DNA of 64,000 nt from CAVTUU01 sp045804965 (GTDB taxonomy: Bacteria; Chloroflexota; Chloroflexia; Thermomicrobiales; UBA6265): contig JBJMMD010000004.1 in assembly GCA_045804965.1 (NCBI GenBank), positions 62,001 to 126,000 of the forward strand, written 5' to 3'. This document shows positions 42,651-50,589 of the stretch, in pieces. The position numbers were made by a program, and so were the translations under genes. The notes under the pieces are model-generated. The model had not been told where the DNA came from. It did not search any database and worked only from the letters and a program-made list of their open reading frames with translations. The first letter of the stretch is position 1. Each line of letters opens with the position of its first letter.

Positions 42651-43841
42651 ATGCCGATCTACCACACCCTTGGGCAGGTGCCCCACAAACGGCACACGCA
42701 ATTCCGCCAACCGGACGGTTCGTTGTACGTCGAGGAGGTCTTTGGCACCCACGGTTTCTCGGGCAACGAGACGATCCTCTACCACATCAACTCCCCAGCT
42801 CGCATCACCGGTCTCACTTTCGCCCCGGCCAAGCCGCCCGAGCTCTGGAATCCCTGCGGTCAGCATCACCATCACCTCAAGACCGGAGCTGTCCCGGAAG
42901 GTGGGGACGCGGTTTCTGGCCGGATTTGTCTGATGCTCAATGACGACGTCACCTGGTCGCTCTCCCGTCCAACCGAGCAGATGACGTCGTTCTACCGGAA
43001 CGGCATCGCCGACGAGCTCTATTTCATCCACGAAGGGAGTGGCGTGCTCCACTCAGTGCTCGGCGATCTGCCTTTCGGCCCGGGCGACTACGTGTTGATC
43101 CCACGCGGCGTGACCTACCAGATGGAGCTCGGCGAGGGACCGCATCGGCAATTAGTGATCGAAAGCTTCGGCCAGATTGAGACGCCGAAGCGCTATCGCA
43201 ACCCGTACGGACAACTGATGGAGCACTCGCCCTACTCCCAACGCGACATCCGCCGCCCCAACGAGCTCGCGACCCACGATGAGAAGGGCACGTTCGAGGT
43301 TCAACTCAAGCTCCGCGATGGCACGACAACATACCGGCTTGATTACCACCCATTCGATGTCGTCGGCTGGGATGGCTACGTCTATCCCTGGGCGTTGAAC
43401 ATCGGCGACTTCGAGCCGATCACCGGCCGCGTCCACCAACCACCGCCAGTCCACCAGACGTTCGAAGGCCCGAATTTTGTCGTGTGCTCATTCGTCCCGC
43501 GGAAGTTTGATTACCATCCGCAGTCGATTCCCGCGCCCTATCACCATTCGAACATCGATAGCGAAGAGGTGATGTATTACGTCTCGGGCAACTTCATGAG
43601 CCGCCGCGGCGTCGAGGTCGGGAGCATCACGCTCCATCCGCGCGGTATCCCGCACGGCCCGCATCCCGGCGCGGCTGAGGCGAGCATCGGCAAGGAAGGC
43701 ACGGAAGAGCTGGCGGTGATGATGGATACCTTCCGCCCGCTCAAACTCACCACGTCCGCCCAAGCCTTCGACGACGAACGCTATCCCTACTCCTGGCTCG
43801 AAGAGCCTGGCGGCTTCAAAGGCTCCGATTCGATGGGTTAG
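42651..43841 (+). CDS. hmgA: Homogentisate 1,2-dioxygenase
   Basis: The 396-aa protein shows the HmgA/cupin pattern: GVLHSVLGDLPFGPGDYVLI, the iron-site region HHSNIDSEEVMYYVSGNF with His and Glu ligands, and HPRGIPHGPHPG containing the third ligand. It opens homogentisate to maleylacetoacetate. It is a little shorter than the ~430-440 aa usual for HmgA, mostly at the N-terminus. SD GAAGGAG precedes ATG 42651. With hppD and the FAH-family gene it defines the homogentisate pathway. Confidence 0.9.
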   Translation: MPIYHTLGQVPHKRHTQFRQPDGSLYVEEVFGTHGFSGNETILYHINSPARITGLTFAPAKPPELWNPCGQHHHHLKTGAVPEGGDAVSGRICLMLNDDVTWSLSRPTEQMTSFYRNGIADELYFIHEGSGVLHSVLGDLPFGPGDYVLIPRGVTYQMELGEGPHRQLVIESFGQIETPKRYRNPYGQLMEHSPYSQRDIRRPNELATHDEKGTFEVQLKLRDGTTTYRLDYHPFDVVGWDGYVYPWALNIGDFEPITGRVHQPPPVHQTFEGPNFVVCSFVPRKFDYHPQSIPAPYHHSNIDSEEVMYYVSGNFMSRRGVEVGSITLHPRGIPHGPHPGAAEASIGKEGTEELAVMMDTFRPLKLTTSAQAFDDERYPYSWLEEPGGFKGSDSMG

Positions 43842-44072
43842 CGGCTTGCAGAATATGTGGCGCCCGGCGGTTCGCCGGACTCGAAGTCCAGCGCTGAGAC
43901 GACGAAGTCCCGCGGGGACTATGAGGCGCCCTCGCCGTGTTCAGTCGCGGAGGGACTTCGTTGTGTTAGCCCCGGACTTCAAGTCCGGGGTTCCTGCTTT
44001 GGGACAGATCGTGCAAAGCCGCACATCCTCTTCGAGCATGTTCCGCTCGCACGGGACAAGCTCGGGCGATAC
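43842..44072. other. Intergenic palindrome-rich region
   Basis: No gene; contains GGCGGTTCGCC, GAAGTCCCGCGGGGACT-like and the 43970 palindrome, probably a bidirectional terminator zone between convergent hmgA and citrate synthase. Confidence 0.4.
43970..43990. repeat. Perfect palindrome CCCCGGACTT-C-AAGTCCGGGG
   Basis: A 10-bp perfect arm pair round one base, in the gap between convergent genes. It could serve as a transcription stop; the motif GACTTC/GAAGTC recurs at 43879 and 43896. Confidence 0.55.
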
Positions 44073-45236
44073 CTACCGCTCGTCGATCGGGACGAAGGTC
44101 TTGTCCGTCGGGCCGACGAATTGAGAGGCGGGGCGGATGAGGCGGTTGTTGCTCACCTGCTCGAGCACGTGGGCACTATAACCAACTGAGCGGGCGACCG
44201 AGAAGGTCGGCGTGAACATATCGCCCGGGAGCCCGACTGCGGCCAGCACCGCCGCCGAGTAGAACTCGACGTTGGTGTAGAGGCGGCGGCCCGGTTTGCG
44301 CTCGTTGAGCATGGCCAGGGCGCGCTCCTCCGTCTTCTTCGAAAGCGCGAAGAACTCGGGATCGCTCGCCTGCTCCGCCATGCCGCGCAGAATCTCCGCG
44401 CGCGGATCTTCCGCCTTGTACACGCGGTGGCCAAAGCCCATGATCCGCTCGCCGCGGTCGAGCGCGTTCGTCAACCACGACTCGACGTTCTCCACCGAGC
44501 CGATCTCCATCAGCATGTCGAGCACGAGCGCGGGTGCGCCGCCGTGCAGCGGCCCCTTTAGGGCGCCGACCGCGCCGACCAGCGCCGAGCAGAGATCGGA
44601 GTGGGTGGAGGCGATGACGCGCGCGGTGAAGGTTGAGGCGTTCATGCCGTGATCGGCCAGCAGGACGAGGTACGTCTCGAGCGGCCCGTAATGATGGTCG
44701 TCCGACTCAGTGCCAAAGAGTTGATAGAGGTAGCTCTGCGCCGTCGAATGACCAGGAATAGGCGTTACCGGCTCGAGCCCCTGGCGCAGGCGATAAAAGG
44801 CGGCGAGGATGCCTGGGAAGCGCGCGGCGAGGGCGATCGCCCCTTCGAGATTCGGTTCCTCGTCGACCGAAAAGAGATCGCCACTGGCTGGGCCAAGAGC
44901 GGAAAGTCCGGTCCGCAGGGCATCGAGCGGTTCCGTTTCCGCCGGCAGGTCGCGCAGCACGTCAATCACGACCTGCGGCAGCGGGCGATTTTCCTCCAGT
45001 TTGTTCTGCAGCTCGCTCAATTCGGCGCGATTAGGTAGGTGACCGCGCCAGAGCAGGTAGGCGACCTCCTCGAAGGAGACCTTCCCTGCCAGCTCATGAA
45101 TGTCGTAGCCACGGTAGACGAGGCGGCCTTCTTCGCCGAAAACGTGGCTCAGCGCCGTGGACGCTGCGACAACTCCTTCCAGACCTTCTGGTTTTGGAAG
45201 TTGGGTGTTCGCTACGGCCGCGGTCGATGAATTCAT
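44073..45236 (-). CDS. Citrate synthase family protein (citrate or 2-methylcitrate synthase)
   Basis: The 387-aa enzyme has the conserved active-site segments: LLADHGMNASTFTAR (His), GALKGPLHGGAPALVL and GFGHRVYKAEDPRA (His), with the Asp/Phe region NVEFYSAAVL. It condenses acetyl-CoA (or propionyl-CoA) with oxaloacetate at the TCA entry. SD AAGGAG precedes both GTG 45239 and ATG 45236; I list the ATG. Sequence alone does not separate the two activities; the neighbouring pathway yields fumarate and acetoacetate, which supports citrate synthase. Confidence 0.9.
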   Translation of the reverse strand: MNSSTAAVANTQLPKPEGLEGVVAASTALSHVFGEEGRLVYRGYDIHELAGKVSFEEVAYLLWRGHLPNRAELSELQNKLEENRPLPQVVIDVLRDLPAETEPLDALRTGLSALGPASGDLFSVDEEPNLEGAIALAARFPGILAAFYRLRQGLEPVTPIPGHSTAQSYLYQLFGTESDDHHYGPLETYLVLLADHGMNASTFTARVIASTHSDLCSALVGAVGALKGPLHGGAPALVLDMLMEIGSVENVESWLTNALDRGERIMGFGHRVYKAEDPRAEILRGMAEQASDPEFFALSKKTEERALAMLNERKPGRRLYTNVEFYSAAVLAAVGLPGDMFTPTFSVARSVGYSAHVLEQVSNNRLIRPASQFVGPTDKTFVPIDER

Positions 45237-45801
45237 CACGTGCGCTCCTTCGCTAAGGATCGTGCTTGGTCTCCAGCGGGGCGAATCGGAAGGTGACCGC
45301 CGTGCACGGCCGCTATCCTGGCGTCACGCAAAACCCGAGCCATGTCATCGCCCAGGGTCGTTCTCGACTGGCGATTCGCGGATCAGCGAAGCCCCATCGC
45401 TTCCCTATTCAACGGGCGCCGGCCGTTCAGGGTTGTCCGGCCGCTGGTTCGGACGGCGCGCTCACGCGTGAATCCTAGCACGTCGCTTTCGGCTTGATGC
45501 GCCCTGTGAGACGCATGCCACCGGCTGGAGGTTGGGCGCGCATCAAGCGAAATGATTCTGGCGGCATGGATCTTGCAATAGGCGTTTCGGAAATCTCGAC
45601 CGGTTGAAGCGTCATAGTCCGAATGGTGTAGCACGCACACGCCAGTTTGCGGCTGGATAGGTTATCATCTGGCTTCGTCCGAGCTGTGCAGAGTGCGGAC
45701 GCACGATATCTCGCGCAAGAGGGCTCGCGGGCTGGCGGATCCGCTCTTGCGCCTTGACACACATTTCTGAACGGGGCCAAGGGAAGGGGGGCTTCGCGCA
45801 G
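45237..45801. other. Intergenic region without a recognised gene
   Basis: 565 bp with no convincing coding frame on either strand; frames present are Arg/Ser-rich shadows. It should contain the promoters of the divergent citrate synthase and HD-GYP genes. Confidence 0.5.
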
Positions 45802-46425
45802 ATGAGCACGTCCATAGGCGGTCCTTGGCCGTCAACTGCTCGCGCACTTTTCGCAATGACCGAAGCGAAAGACCCATGCCTTCGCGGGCACGCGCAGCGT
45901 GTCTGCGGGCTGGCGGTTGCCATCGCGGCGCACCTCGGTATTCGCGACACGTCGCTGGAAACGATCAAAGTGGCGGCGTTATTGCACGATGTCGGCAAAA
46001 TCGCAGTGCCAGATGACGTGTTGCAAAAACCGGCCGCGTTGACGGACGAAGAGTTCGCGGTCGTGCAAGAGCATCCCGGACGGGGATACGAAATCCTCTC
46101 CGCCACCCCGGCACTCCAGGGTGCCGCCGCAGGTGTACGCTCTCACCATGAGCGACTCGACGGCAGCGGCTATCCGGATGGACTGGAAGGGGACGAGATT
46201 CCGCTCGAGGCGCGGATCGTCGCGGTCGCCGACGTTTGGGACGCGTTGACCTCGCGCCGCGTGTACCGAGACTCGATGAGCAACGCAGAGGCCCGCCGGA
46301 TCATGAAACGAGAGTCAGGCTGCCGCCTCGACCGCTCCTGCGTGCGCGCTCTGTTCGCCGTCCTCGACCGCGCTCCGGCCGACGCTTTCGCCAGCCATTC
46401 CGCGGGATTGGGCTGGGCGAGTTAA
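45802..46425 (+). CDS. HD-GYP domain phosphodiesterase
   Basis: The 207-aa protein is almost only an HD-GYP domain: LRGHAQRVCGLAV (first His), ALLHDVGKIAVPD (HD), QEHPGRGYEIL, RSHHERLDGSGYPDGL (HH and GYP) and ARIVAVADVWDALTS. All metal ligands are present, so it should hydrolyse cyclic di-GMP or a related nucleotide. There is no N-terminal receiver or sensory domain beyond ~30 residues, so its activity is likely set by expression or partners. Start ATG 45802 with AAGGGGGG upstream; the longer frame from 45754 is not needed. Confidence 0.87.
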   Translation: MSTSIGGPWPSTARALFAMTEAKDPCLRGHAQRVCGLAVAIAAHLGIRDTSLETIKVAALLHDVGKIAVPDDVLQKPAALTDEEFAVVQEHPGRGYEILSATPALQGAAAGVRSHHERLDGSGYPDGLEGDEIPLEARIVAVADVWDALTSRRVYRDSMSNAEARRIMKRESGCRLDRSCVRALFAVLDRAPADAFASHSAGLGWAS

Positions 46426-46444
46426 CAGACCATTATCCGGCTGA

Positions 46445-46840
46445 TCAGCCAGGCTGTAGCAACGCGAATCCAAACTGGGCGAAGTGCCGATCAAAGGTGA
46501 ACGCCTCGGTTAAGCCGAGGCGTTCCATCACCACGAAACTCGTGGCATCGCTGTACTGCTCGAGGATGACCCGGGCACGAAGCTCATCGTCGGCGGTGAT
46601 GCGCTCGATGAATTCGACGGCGCGCTCAATGTGGTCAAGAATGAGGAGCGTCGTGTCACTGCCCGCCCGAGCAAGTACCGTCGTGTGCGTTTCGGCGACG
46701 ACGAAATTCGTTGTCGCCATAAATCGTCGCGAGTCGTTCAGTCTTCGCGTGATGCAATTCGCGTGGTGATGACACTGATTCCGCTCGACGATGAGTGCCG
46801 CGAAGGCGTTCGTGTCAGCGAAAATCCTTTGGGACGGCAG
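46445..46840 (-). CDS. PIN-domain (VapC-like) toxin lacking a normal start codon
   Basis: The 131-codon frame encodes a full PIN domain: RIFADTNAFAALI with the first catalytic Asp, VVAETHTTVL with Glu, LEQYSDATSFVVMERLGL with Asp, and FTFDRHFAQFGF with the final Asp. The upstream frame reads ATG AGT TGA (46849-46841), then CTG CCG TCC. So translation must start at CTG 46840 or a non-canonical codon, or the gene was killed by the TGA. It overlaps the putative antitoxin gene at 46815 by 26 bp. A frame starting at ATG 46720 lacks the first catalytic Asp and is not the gene. Confidence 0.65.
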   Translation of the reverse strand: MPSQRIFADTNAFAALIVERNQCHHHANCITRRLNDSRRFMATTNFVVAETHTTVLARAGSDTTLLILDHIERAVEFIERITADDELRARVILEQYSDATSFVVMERLGLTEAFTFDRHFAQFGFALLQPG

Positions 46841-46928
46841 TCAACTCATTCCTCGTGCGGGCCACGATCGCGTCCGCAAGATATTTGTCGAGATTGGTGG
46901 AGTAATCTATTGGACCATCATCTTTCAT
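46815..46928 (-). CDS. Putative short VapB-type antitoxin (37 aa)
   Basis: ATG 46928 encodes KDDGPIDYSTNLDKYLADAI then VARTRNELTAVPKDFR. Shorter than usual VapB proteins (70-90 aa) but in the expected place, overlapping the PIN frame. It may be a truncated C-terminal remnant; its frame is open upstream with Arg-rich, non-protein-like sequence. No SD evident. Confidence 0.35.
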   Translation of the reverse strand: MKDDGPIDYSTNLDKYLADAIVARTRNELTAVPKDFR

Positions 46929-47223
46929 AATACTGGCGAATTCGGAGCCGGGCTCGCGCGGGGTCCGGAGGCGCGGTCCGTACCGCCTCACCGGGTGTGC
47001 TGGCGACCCTGGCCGGTCTCGCTCGGAGCGCCTCGCTCCCAACATCAAGAATTCGTCAACAGTGCCTGGAGTGCAGGAGAGGCCCATTCTGTGGCGAGGC
47101 GTGCGAAGAACAATTGAGGTTCGAGGCGGATGCCTTCCCGGGAGGGTCACTCAACGGAGGGTAGAATCGGCTCTCCACCGAGTTCCGAAGCTCGACTCGT
47201 CGCAGGCTTGCACTGGGAAGGAA

Positions 47224-47709
47224 TCAGTCAAGCTTGTTGGGAAAGTGAACCTTGACATCCCCGATCAATGCTCGGCCCTTGATCCGCAGCACTGGGCTGG
47301 CCGGGGTCGAGGAAGTCGGCGGAATCGTCGCCTCTAGGTCGCCCCAAACCACGCTCCCGGACAGTTCGACGGTGGTGTCCTTTGAGACAATCACTTCCAC
47401 ATCGCGAAAAATTGCCCACGCCGAGATCGTGATTTCGCGTCCTTCGATATTTGCCTTGGACAAATCGATCGTCTCGTCGCCCAGGAACGCGACAGCCACC
47501 AACTCGTCTTCGACGTTCCACTCGGCCGCCTTCTTCCCTTCCATGTCGGCCTCGAAGAATGGCTCGAGGCCAAGCAGCCACCGACGACGCTTGCCAAAGA
47601 CATTCGGTGGCTTGGAATGCTCGGTCAATGTGTCTGTCCGCCTTGGTCGCCCAGTAATTGCTAGTCCTTGGCGCACAGTTGCTCTTCTCAACTCCTCGGC
47701 GCCTCCCAT
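47224..47709 (-). CDS. LiaF-like/DUF2154-type protein (cell-wall-active antibiotic response domain)
   Basis: The 161-aa protein ends with repeating beta-strands FLGDETIDLSKANIEGREIT, FRDVEVIVSKDTTVEL, SGSVVWGDLEATIPP and LIGDVKVHFPNK, the beta-helix-like pattern of the LiaF C-terminal domain. LiaF normally restrains a cell-envelope sensor kinase; this one has no membrane helices and no LiaS/R neighbour, so it is a stand-alone relative. Start ATG 47709 is provisional; a start near KRRRWLLGLEP is possible. Confidence 0.65.
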   Translation of the reverse strand: MGGAEELRRATVRQGLAITGRPRRTDTLTEHSKPPNVFGKRRRWLLGLEPFFEADMEGKKAAEWNVEDELVAVAFLGDETIDLSKANIEGREITISAWAIFRDVEVIVSKDTTVELSGSVVWGDLEATIPPTSSTPASPVLRIKGRALIGDVKVHFPNKLD

Positions 47710-47824
47710 TGTATTGTTTTTTCGGGCAATCGACCGGTGCGCGAGCGGCGGGCGAAGGCCAGTCAAGATGCCTCACCGAAAGCCAGGTGCCGACGCTGCT
47801 TGGCGGACCCCCAGAGAGTGATTC

Positions 47825-47974
47825 TTCGATCCTGCCTTCGACTTGGCCTGCTTCTGGGACGACTGCGCCATCAGCGGAGACGTGGTCGACCGGCTTTTCG
47901 CGATCTTCGGCCGGAACTACGGCCCGACCCTGACCTTCCCGGAGATAACCTGTCCGGTCTTTCTCGCCAACGGC
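47825..47974 (+). pseudogene. Fragment of an alpha/beta hydrolase (proline-iminopeptidase-like)
   Basis: About 50 codons, DPAFDLACFWDDCAISGDVV to TFPEITCPVFLANG, resemble the segment before the acidic residue in alpha/beta hydrolases (pattern PxIxCPVxLxxG). Neither a start nor the rest of the enzyme is present. Read as a remnant. Confidence 0.35.
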
Positions 47975-48039
47975 TCCCCTCCTTCAGCGTCACTGAGCGA
48001 GGGGCTGGAGGTGAGAGAACTCTTGGACTTCGGGGTCGC

Positions 48040-48849
48040 TCATCCCCTACCCGCGATCTCCCGATACACGAGTTCGAGCCGATCGCGAGCGGAGGAGATG
48101 TCCGCCGCGAGTTGTTCGAGGGATTGGCGGAGGAGTTGCTGCTGCTCGCCGGTTTGCGGTTGCTGCAGGCTCGGATAGACCGAGCGCGTGAGCTGCTCGC
48201 GGATGCCGGTGACGAAGGCGGCGAGATCGCGGCAGGTGGCGTCGTCGAGGACGATTCGATTACGGTTGAAGGCGTCGGCGAAGGCAAACGCGGCGTCACC
48301 AACCTCTTTCCATTGCTCCCAGGCGAGATGCTCCGGCATCAGGCGCTCGGGCAGAACGAGGCGTTCGCTCGGCAATAACACCGGATTGGCGACGGCAAGC
48401 AGCGCGGCCTCCATCTTCGCCAGCCGCTGATAGAGATCGGCAATCGCATCGGTTTGCCGCACGCGAATCTTCTCTTCGCCTGATTCCTGGCGGGCAGCCA
48501 ACGTCGCGAGCGCGCCCCCCATTCCTTCTCGGAACCTGCCGAGCTCCGCGTCGAGATGATCGCGCATCTCGCGCAGACTCTGCTCGATTTCTTGTCCAGT
48601 GTGTTCGTCGACGGCGGAAAACCGCGCTTCAAGCTGCGCGATATGGTGCTCTTGCATGTCGGTGCCGGCGCGCAGGCTTTCGTGCAACTTCTGAAATTCG
48701 GTCTCGAGTTTGGCGCTGACCGGACCCTGGTCAAGGTTGCCTGGGCGGTTGCCTTGAACGAGGATGTGGGCGAGGCCCTGGAGCACCCAGATCACCGCCC
48801 CGGCACTGACGACGACGAGAAGCACGGTAAAGAAGTCCCAGAATCCCAT
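48040..48849 (-). CDS. Membrane-anchored coiled-coil protein
   Basis: The 269-aa protein has one N-terminal transmembrane helix (FFTVLLVVVSAGAVIWVLQG), then long heptad-rich helices (EFQKLHESLRAGTDMQEHHI; EQSLREMRDHLDAELGRFRE; DLYQRLAKMEAALLAV) and a C-terminal helical region with a Gln-rich patch. It may scaffold or space an envelope structure. No family recognised, though RmuC-like proteins are similar in outline. It neighbours the gene at 48999 but on its own transcript. Confidence 0.65.
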   Translation of the reverse strand: MGFWDFFTVLLVVVSAGAVIWVLQGLAHILVQGNRPGNLDQGPVSAKLETEFQKLHESLRAGTDMQEHHIAQLEARFSAVDEHTGQEIEQSLREMRDHLDAELGRFREGMGGALATLAARQESGEEKIRVRQTDAIADLYQRLAKMEAALLAVANPVLLPSERLVLPERLMPEHLAWEQWKEVGDAAFAFADAFNRNRIVLDDATCRDLAAFVTGIREQLTRSVYPSLQQPQTGEQQQLLRQSLEQLAADISSARDRLELVYREIAGRG

Positions 48850-48998
48850 CCGCGTTATCCACTAACTGGTTCGCGCGAAGGACGCGCGCTCCTTTGCCTG
48901 CGCCGGTTGCGCAAGGCCACTGCCATGCAGAGTCGATTCTCGGGCGGATCATTCGACTGTCGAGGGCTCTCGGGTCGCCAGCTTCGCCGGGACGATGC

Positions 48999-49286
48999 CT
49001 AGTCGTCCCAGCGCACGCCGCAGACGAGCGCATTCCCCTCCTGGTCGGTCCAACGGAGCAGCTCGGTCAGCTCGTCCTCTTCCACGAGGAATTGAGCCGA
49101 ACAATTCGGACATTGCACCGTATAGGCGCAATCGTTCCGCGCCTCGCACCATTCGACGACCGCACCGAACGCGTGGCAATTGCCCTCGCATAGGTGATAG
49201 AGGATGTCCCGCACGGTCGGGCTGATCGGCGCCATCCCACCGAGCGCATCGAGAACCGGCGGTGCGCTACGCTCCATCTCGTCCAT
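48999..49286 (-). CDS. Small putative zinc-binding protein (95 aa)
   Basis: ATG 49286 follows AGAGGTG. The product contains HLCEGNCHAFGAVVEW, CEARNDCAYTVQCPNCSAQF and LRWTDQEGNALVCGVRW, i.e. five Cys with a CPNC knuckle. It is acidic at the C-terminus. No family recognised; a CxxC pair points to zinc or Fe-S binding (inferred). Confidence 0.55.
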   Translation of the reverse strand: MDEMERSAPPVLDALGGMAPISPTVRDILYHLCEGNCHAFGAVVEWCEARNDCAYTVQCPNCSAQFLVEEDELTELLRWTDQEGNALVCGVRWDD

Positions 49287-49597
49287 ATCCGCACCTCTCC
49301 ACTCGTGCGCCGGCATCACACCGGGAGCGACACCAACGCGCGCAATTGGACGTTCAGAATAGCGAACCGCGGGTGATGACGCAACGCCTTGCCCATCATC
49401 CACGGTCGTCGATCATGAGGTGAGCGAGTTCGCTCCTCATTAGAAAACCGGATCGGCGCACTCGCACGTTACTATTGCGGCTGAACGACCCTTCATTGGC
49501 CCTTGCGGCCACCCCTTCCCGTTCCGTACAGAAGAGGAGCTAGGGTGAGGGCTCTGTTGGGCACATGAAGATCAAGGTCCCGACTAAAGGAGTTTTG

Positions 49598-50521
49598 GTG
49601 ATAAACAGACGGCGGGCGATCGTGACGGCGGGCCGCTTCTCTCTTGGGCTGGTGTTGGGAAAGGCAGCGCTTCCGTCTGGCGTCCTCGCCGTCGACGACG
49701 GCACGAATCCCGACTATTACACGCCCGTGCCGGACGTGACCGAAACCGTCGGCGGGCTCCTCCCCCAATACCGTCTCCTTTCTTACTATGGCTTCCCCGA
49801 CAACGCCCTCATGGGCATCCTGGGCGAATACGATAAGGACACGCTGCTCGCCAAGTTACAAGATCAAGCCGCCGCGTACGCGGCCATCGATCCCGATCGC
49901 CCGCTCAAGCTCGCGTTCGAGATGATGGCGACCGTCGCCCTGGCCAACTCAGGGCCCGACGGCAACTACATCCGCTACACCGATCCGGATGTGATGCAGG
50001 ATTATGTTGACTTCACCGCCGCCAACGACATGGTCTTGATTTTTGACGTGCAGTTTGGCCGTGCCTCAGTCCAGGATCAGGTCGACTATGTTCGACCCTG
50101 GCTTGCCTATGAGCACGTGCACCTCGCGCTCGATCCGGAGTTCCACGTCACGGACAGCGAGGTGCCGGGACAAGAGCTCGGCAGCATCACCGCGGCCGAC
50201 GTCACCTATGCTCAGGAGCAGCTGGTGCAGATCGCACAGAACAACAACATCCCGCCGAAGTTCCTGATCGTCCATCAGTTCAACTACTACAGCCTGCCGG
50301 ACAAGGAAAACATCGGGATCGTGCCGGGGATGCAGCTCGTGATGACCGCGGACGGGTTCGGTCCGCCCGCGGACAAGCTCGCCACCTACGACGTGATCGT
50401 CACCAAGCGCGAGATCGAGTACAACGGCTTCAAACTCTTCTATCAGCAAGACGACCCGCTGATGGCCCCCGCCGACGTGCTCAACCTCAACCCGGTGCCC
50501 GACCTGATCATTTATCAGTAG
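49598..50521 (+). CDS. Tat-exported protein of unknown function
   Basis: GTG 49598 follows AAAGGAG by 5 nt, better than ATG 49565. The 307-aa product opens NRRRAIVTAGRFSLGLVLGK, a twin-arginine-type signal, then an apparent TIM-barrel-like domain: YRLLSYYGFPDNALMGILGEY, PDRPLKLAFEMMATVALANS, DMVLIFDVQFG, YEHVHLALDPEFHV and PPKFLIVHQFNYY, each like a beta strand with an acidic or aromatic end. Glycosidase-like catalysis is possible but no catalytic pair is identifiable. Its last 174 bp are repeated at 56271 with 6 differences. Confidence 0.7.
   Translation: MINRRRAIVTAGRFSLGLVLGKAALPSGVLAVDDGTNPDYYTPVPDVTETVGGLLPQYRLLSYYGFPDNALMGILGEYDKDTLLAKLQDQAAAYAAIDPDRPLKLAFEMMATVALANSGPDGNYIRYTDPDVMQDYVDFTAANDMVLIFDVQFGRASVQDQVDYVRPWLAYEHVHLALDPEFHVTDSEVPGQELGSITAADVTYAQEQLVQIAQNNNIPPKFLIVHQFNYYSLPDKENIGIVPGMQLVMTADGFGPPADKLATYDVIVTKREIEYNGFKLFYQQDDPLMAPADVLNLNPVPDLIIYQ
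50348..50521 (+). repeat. 174-bp direct repeat, copy 1
   Basis: 3' end of the Tat-exported gene; copy 2 is at 56271-56444, same orientation, 6 mismatches (96.6% identity by eye). Confidence 0.9.
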
Positions 50522-50589
50522 ATAGCTCTCACTCGGCGCTCCCCGCTTGCGTTCGCCATATATCCTAAGAGGCGTACGAAAGAGGGGTC

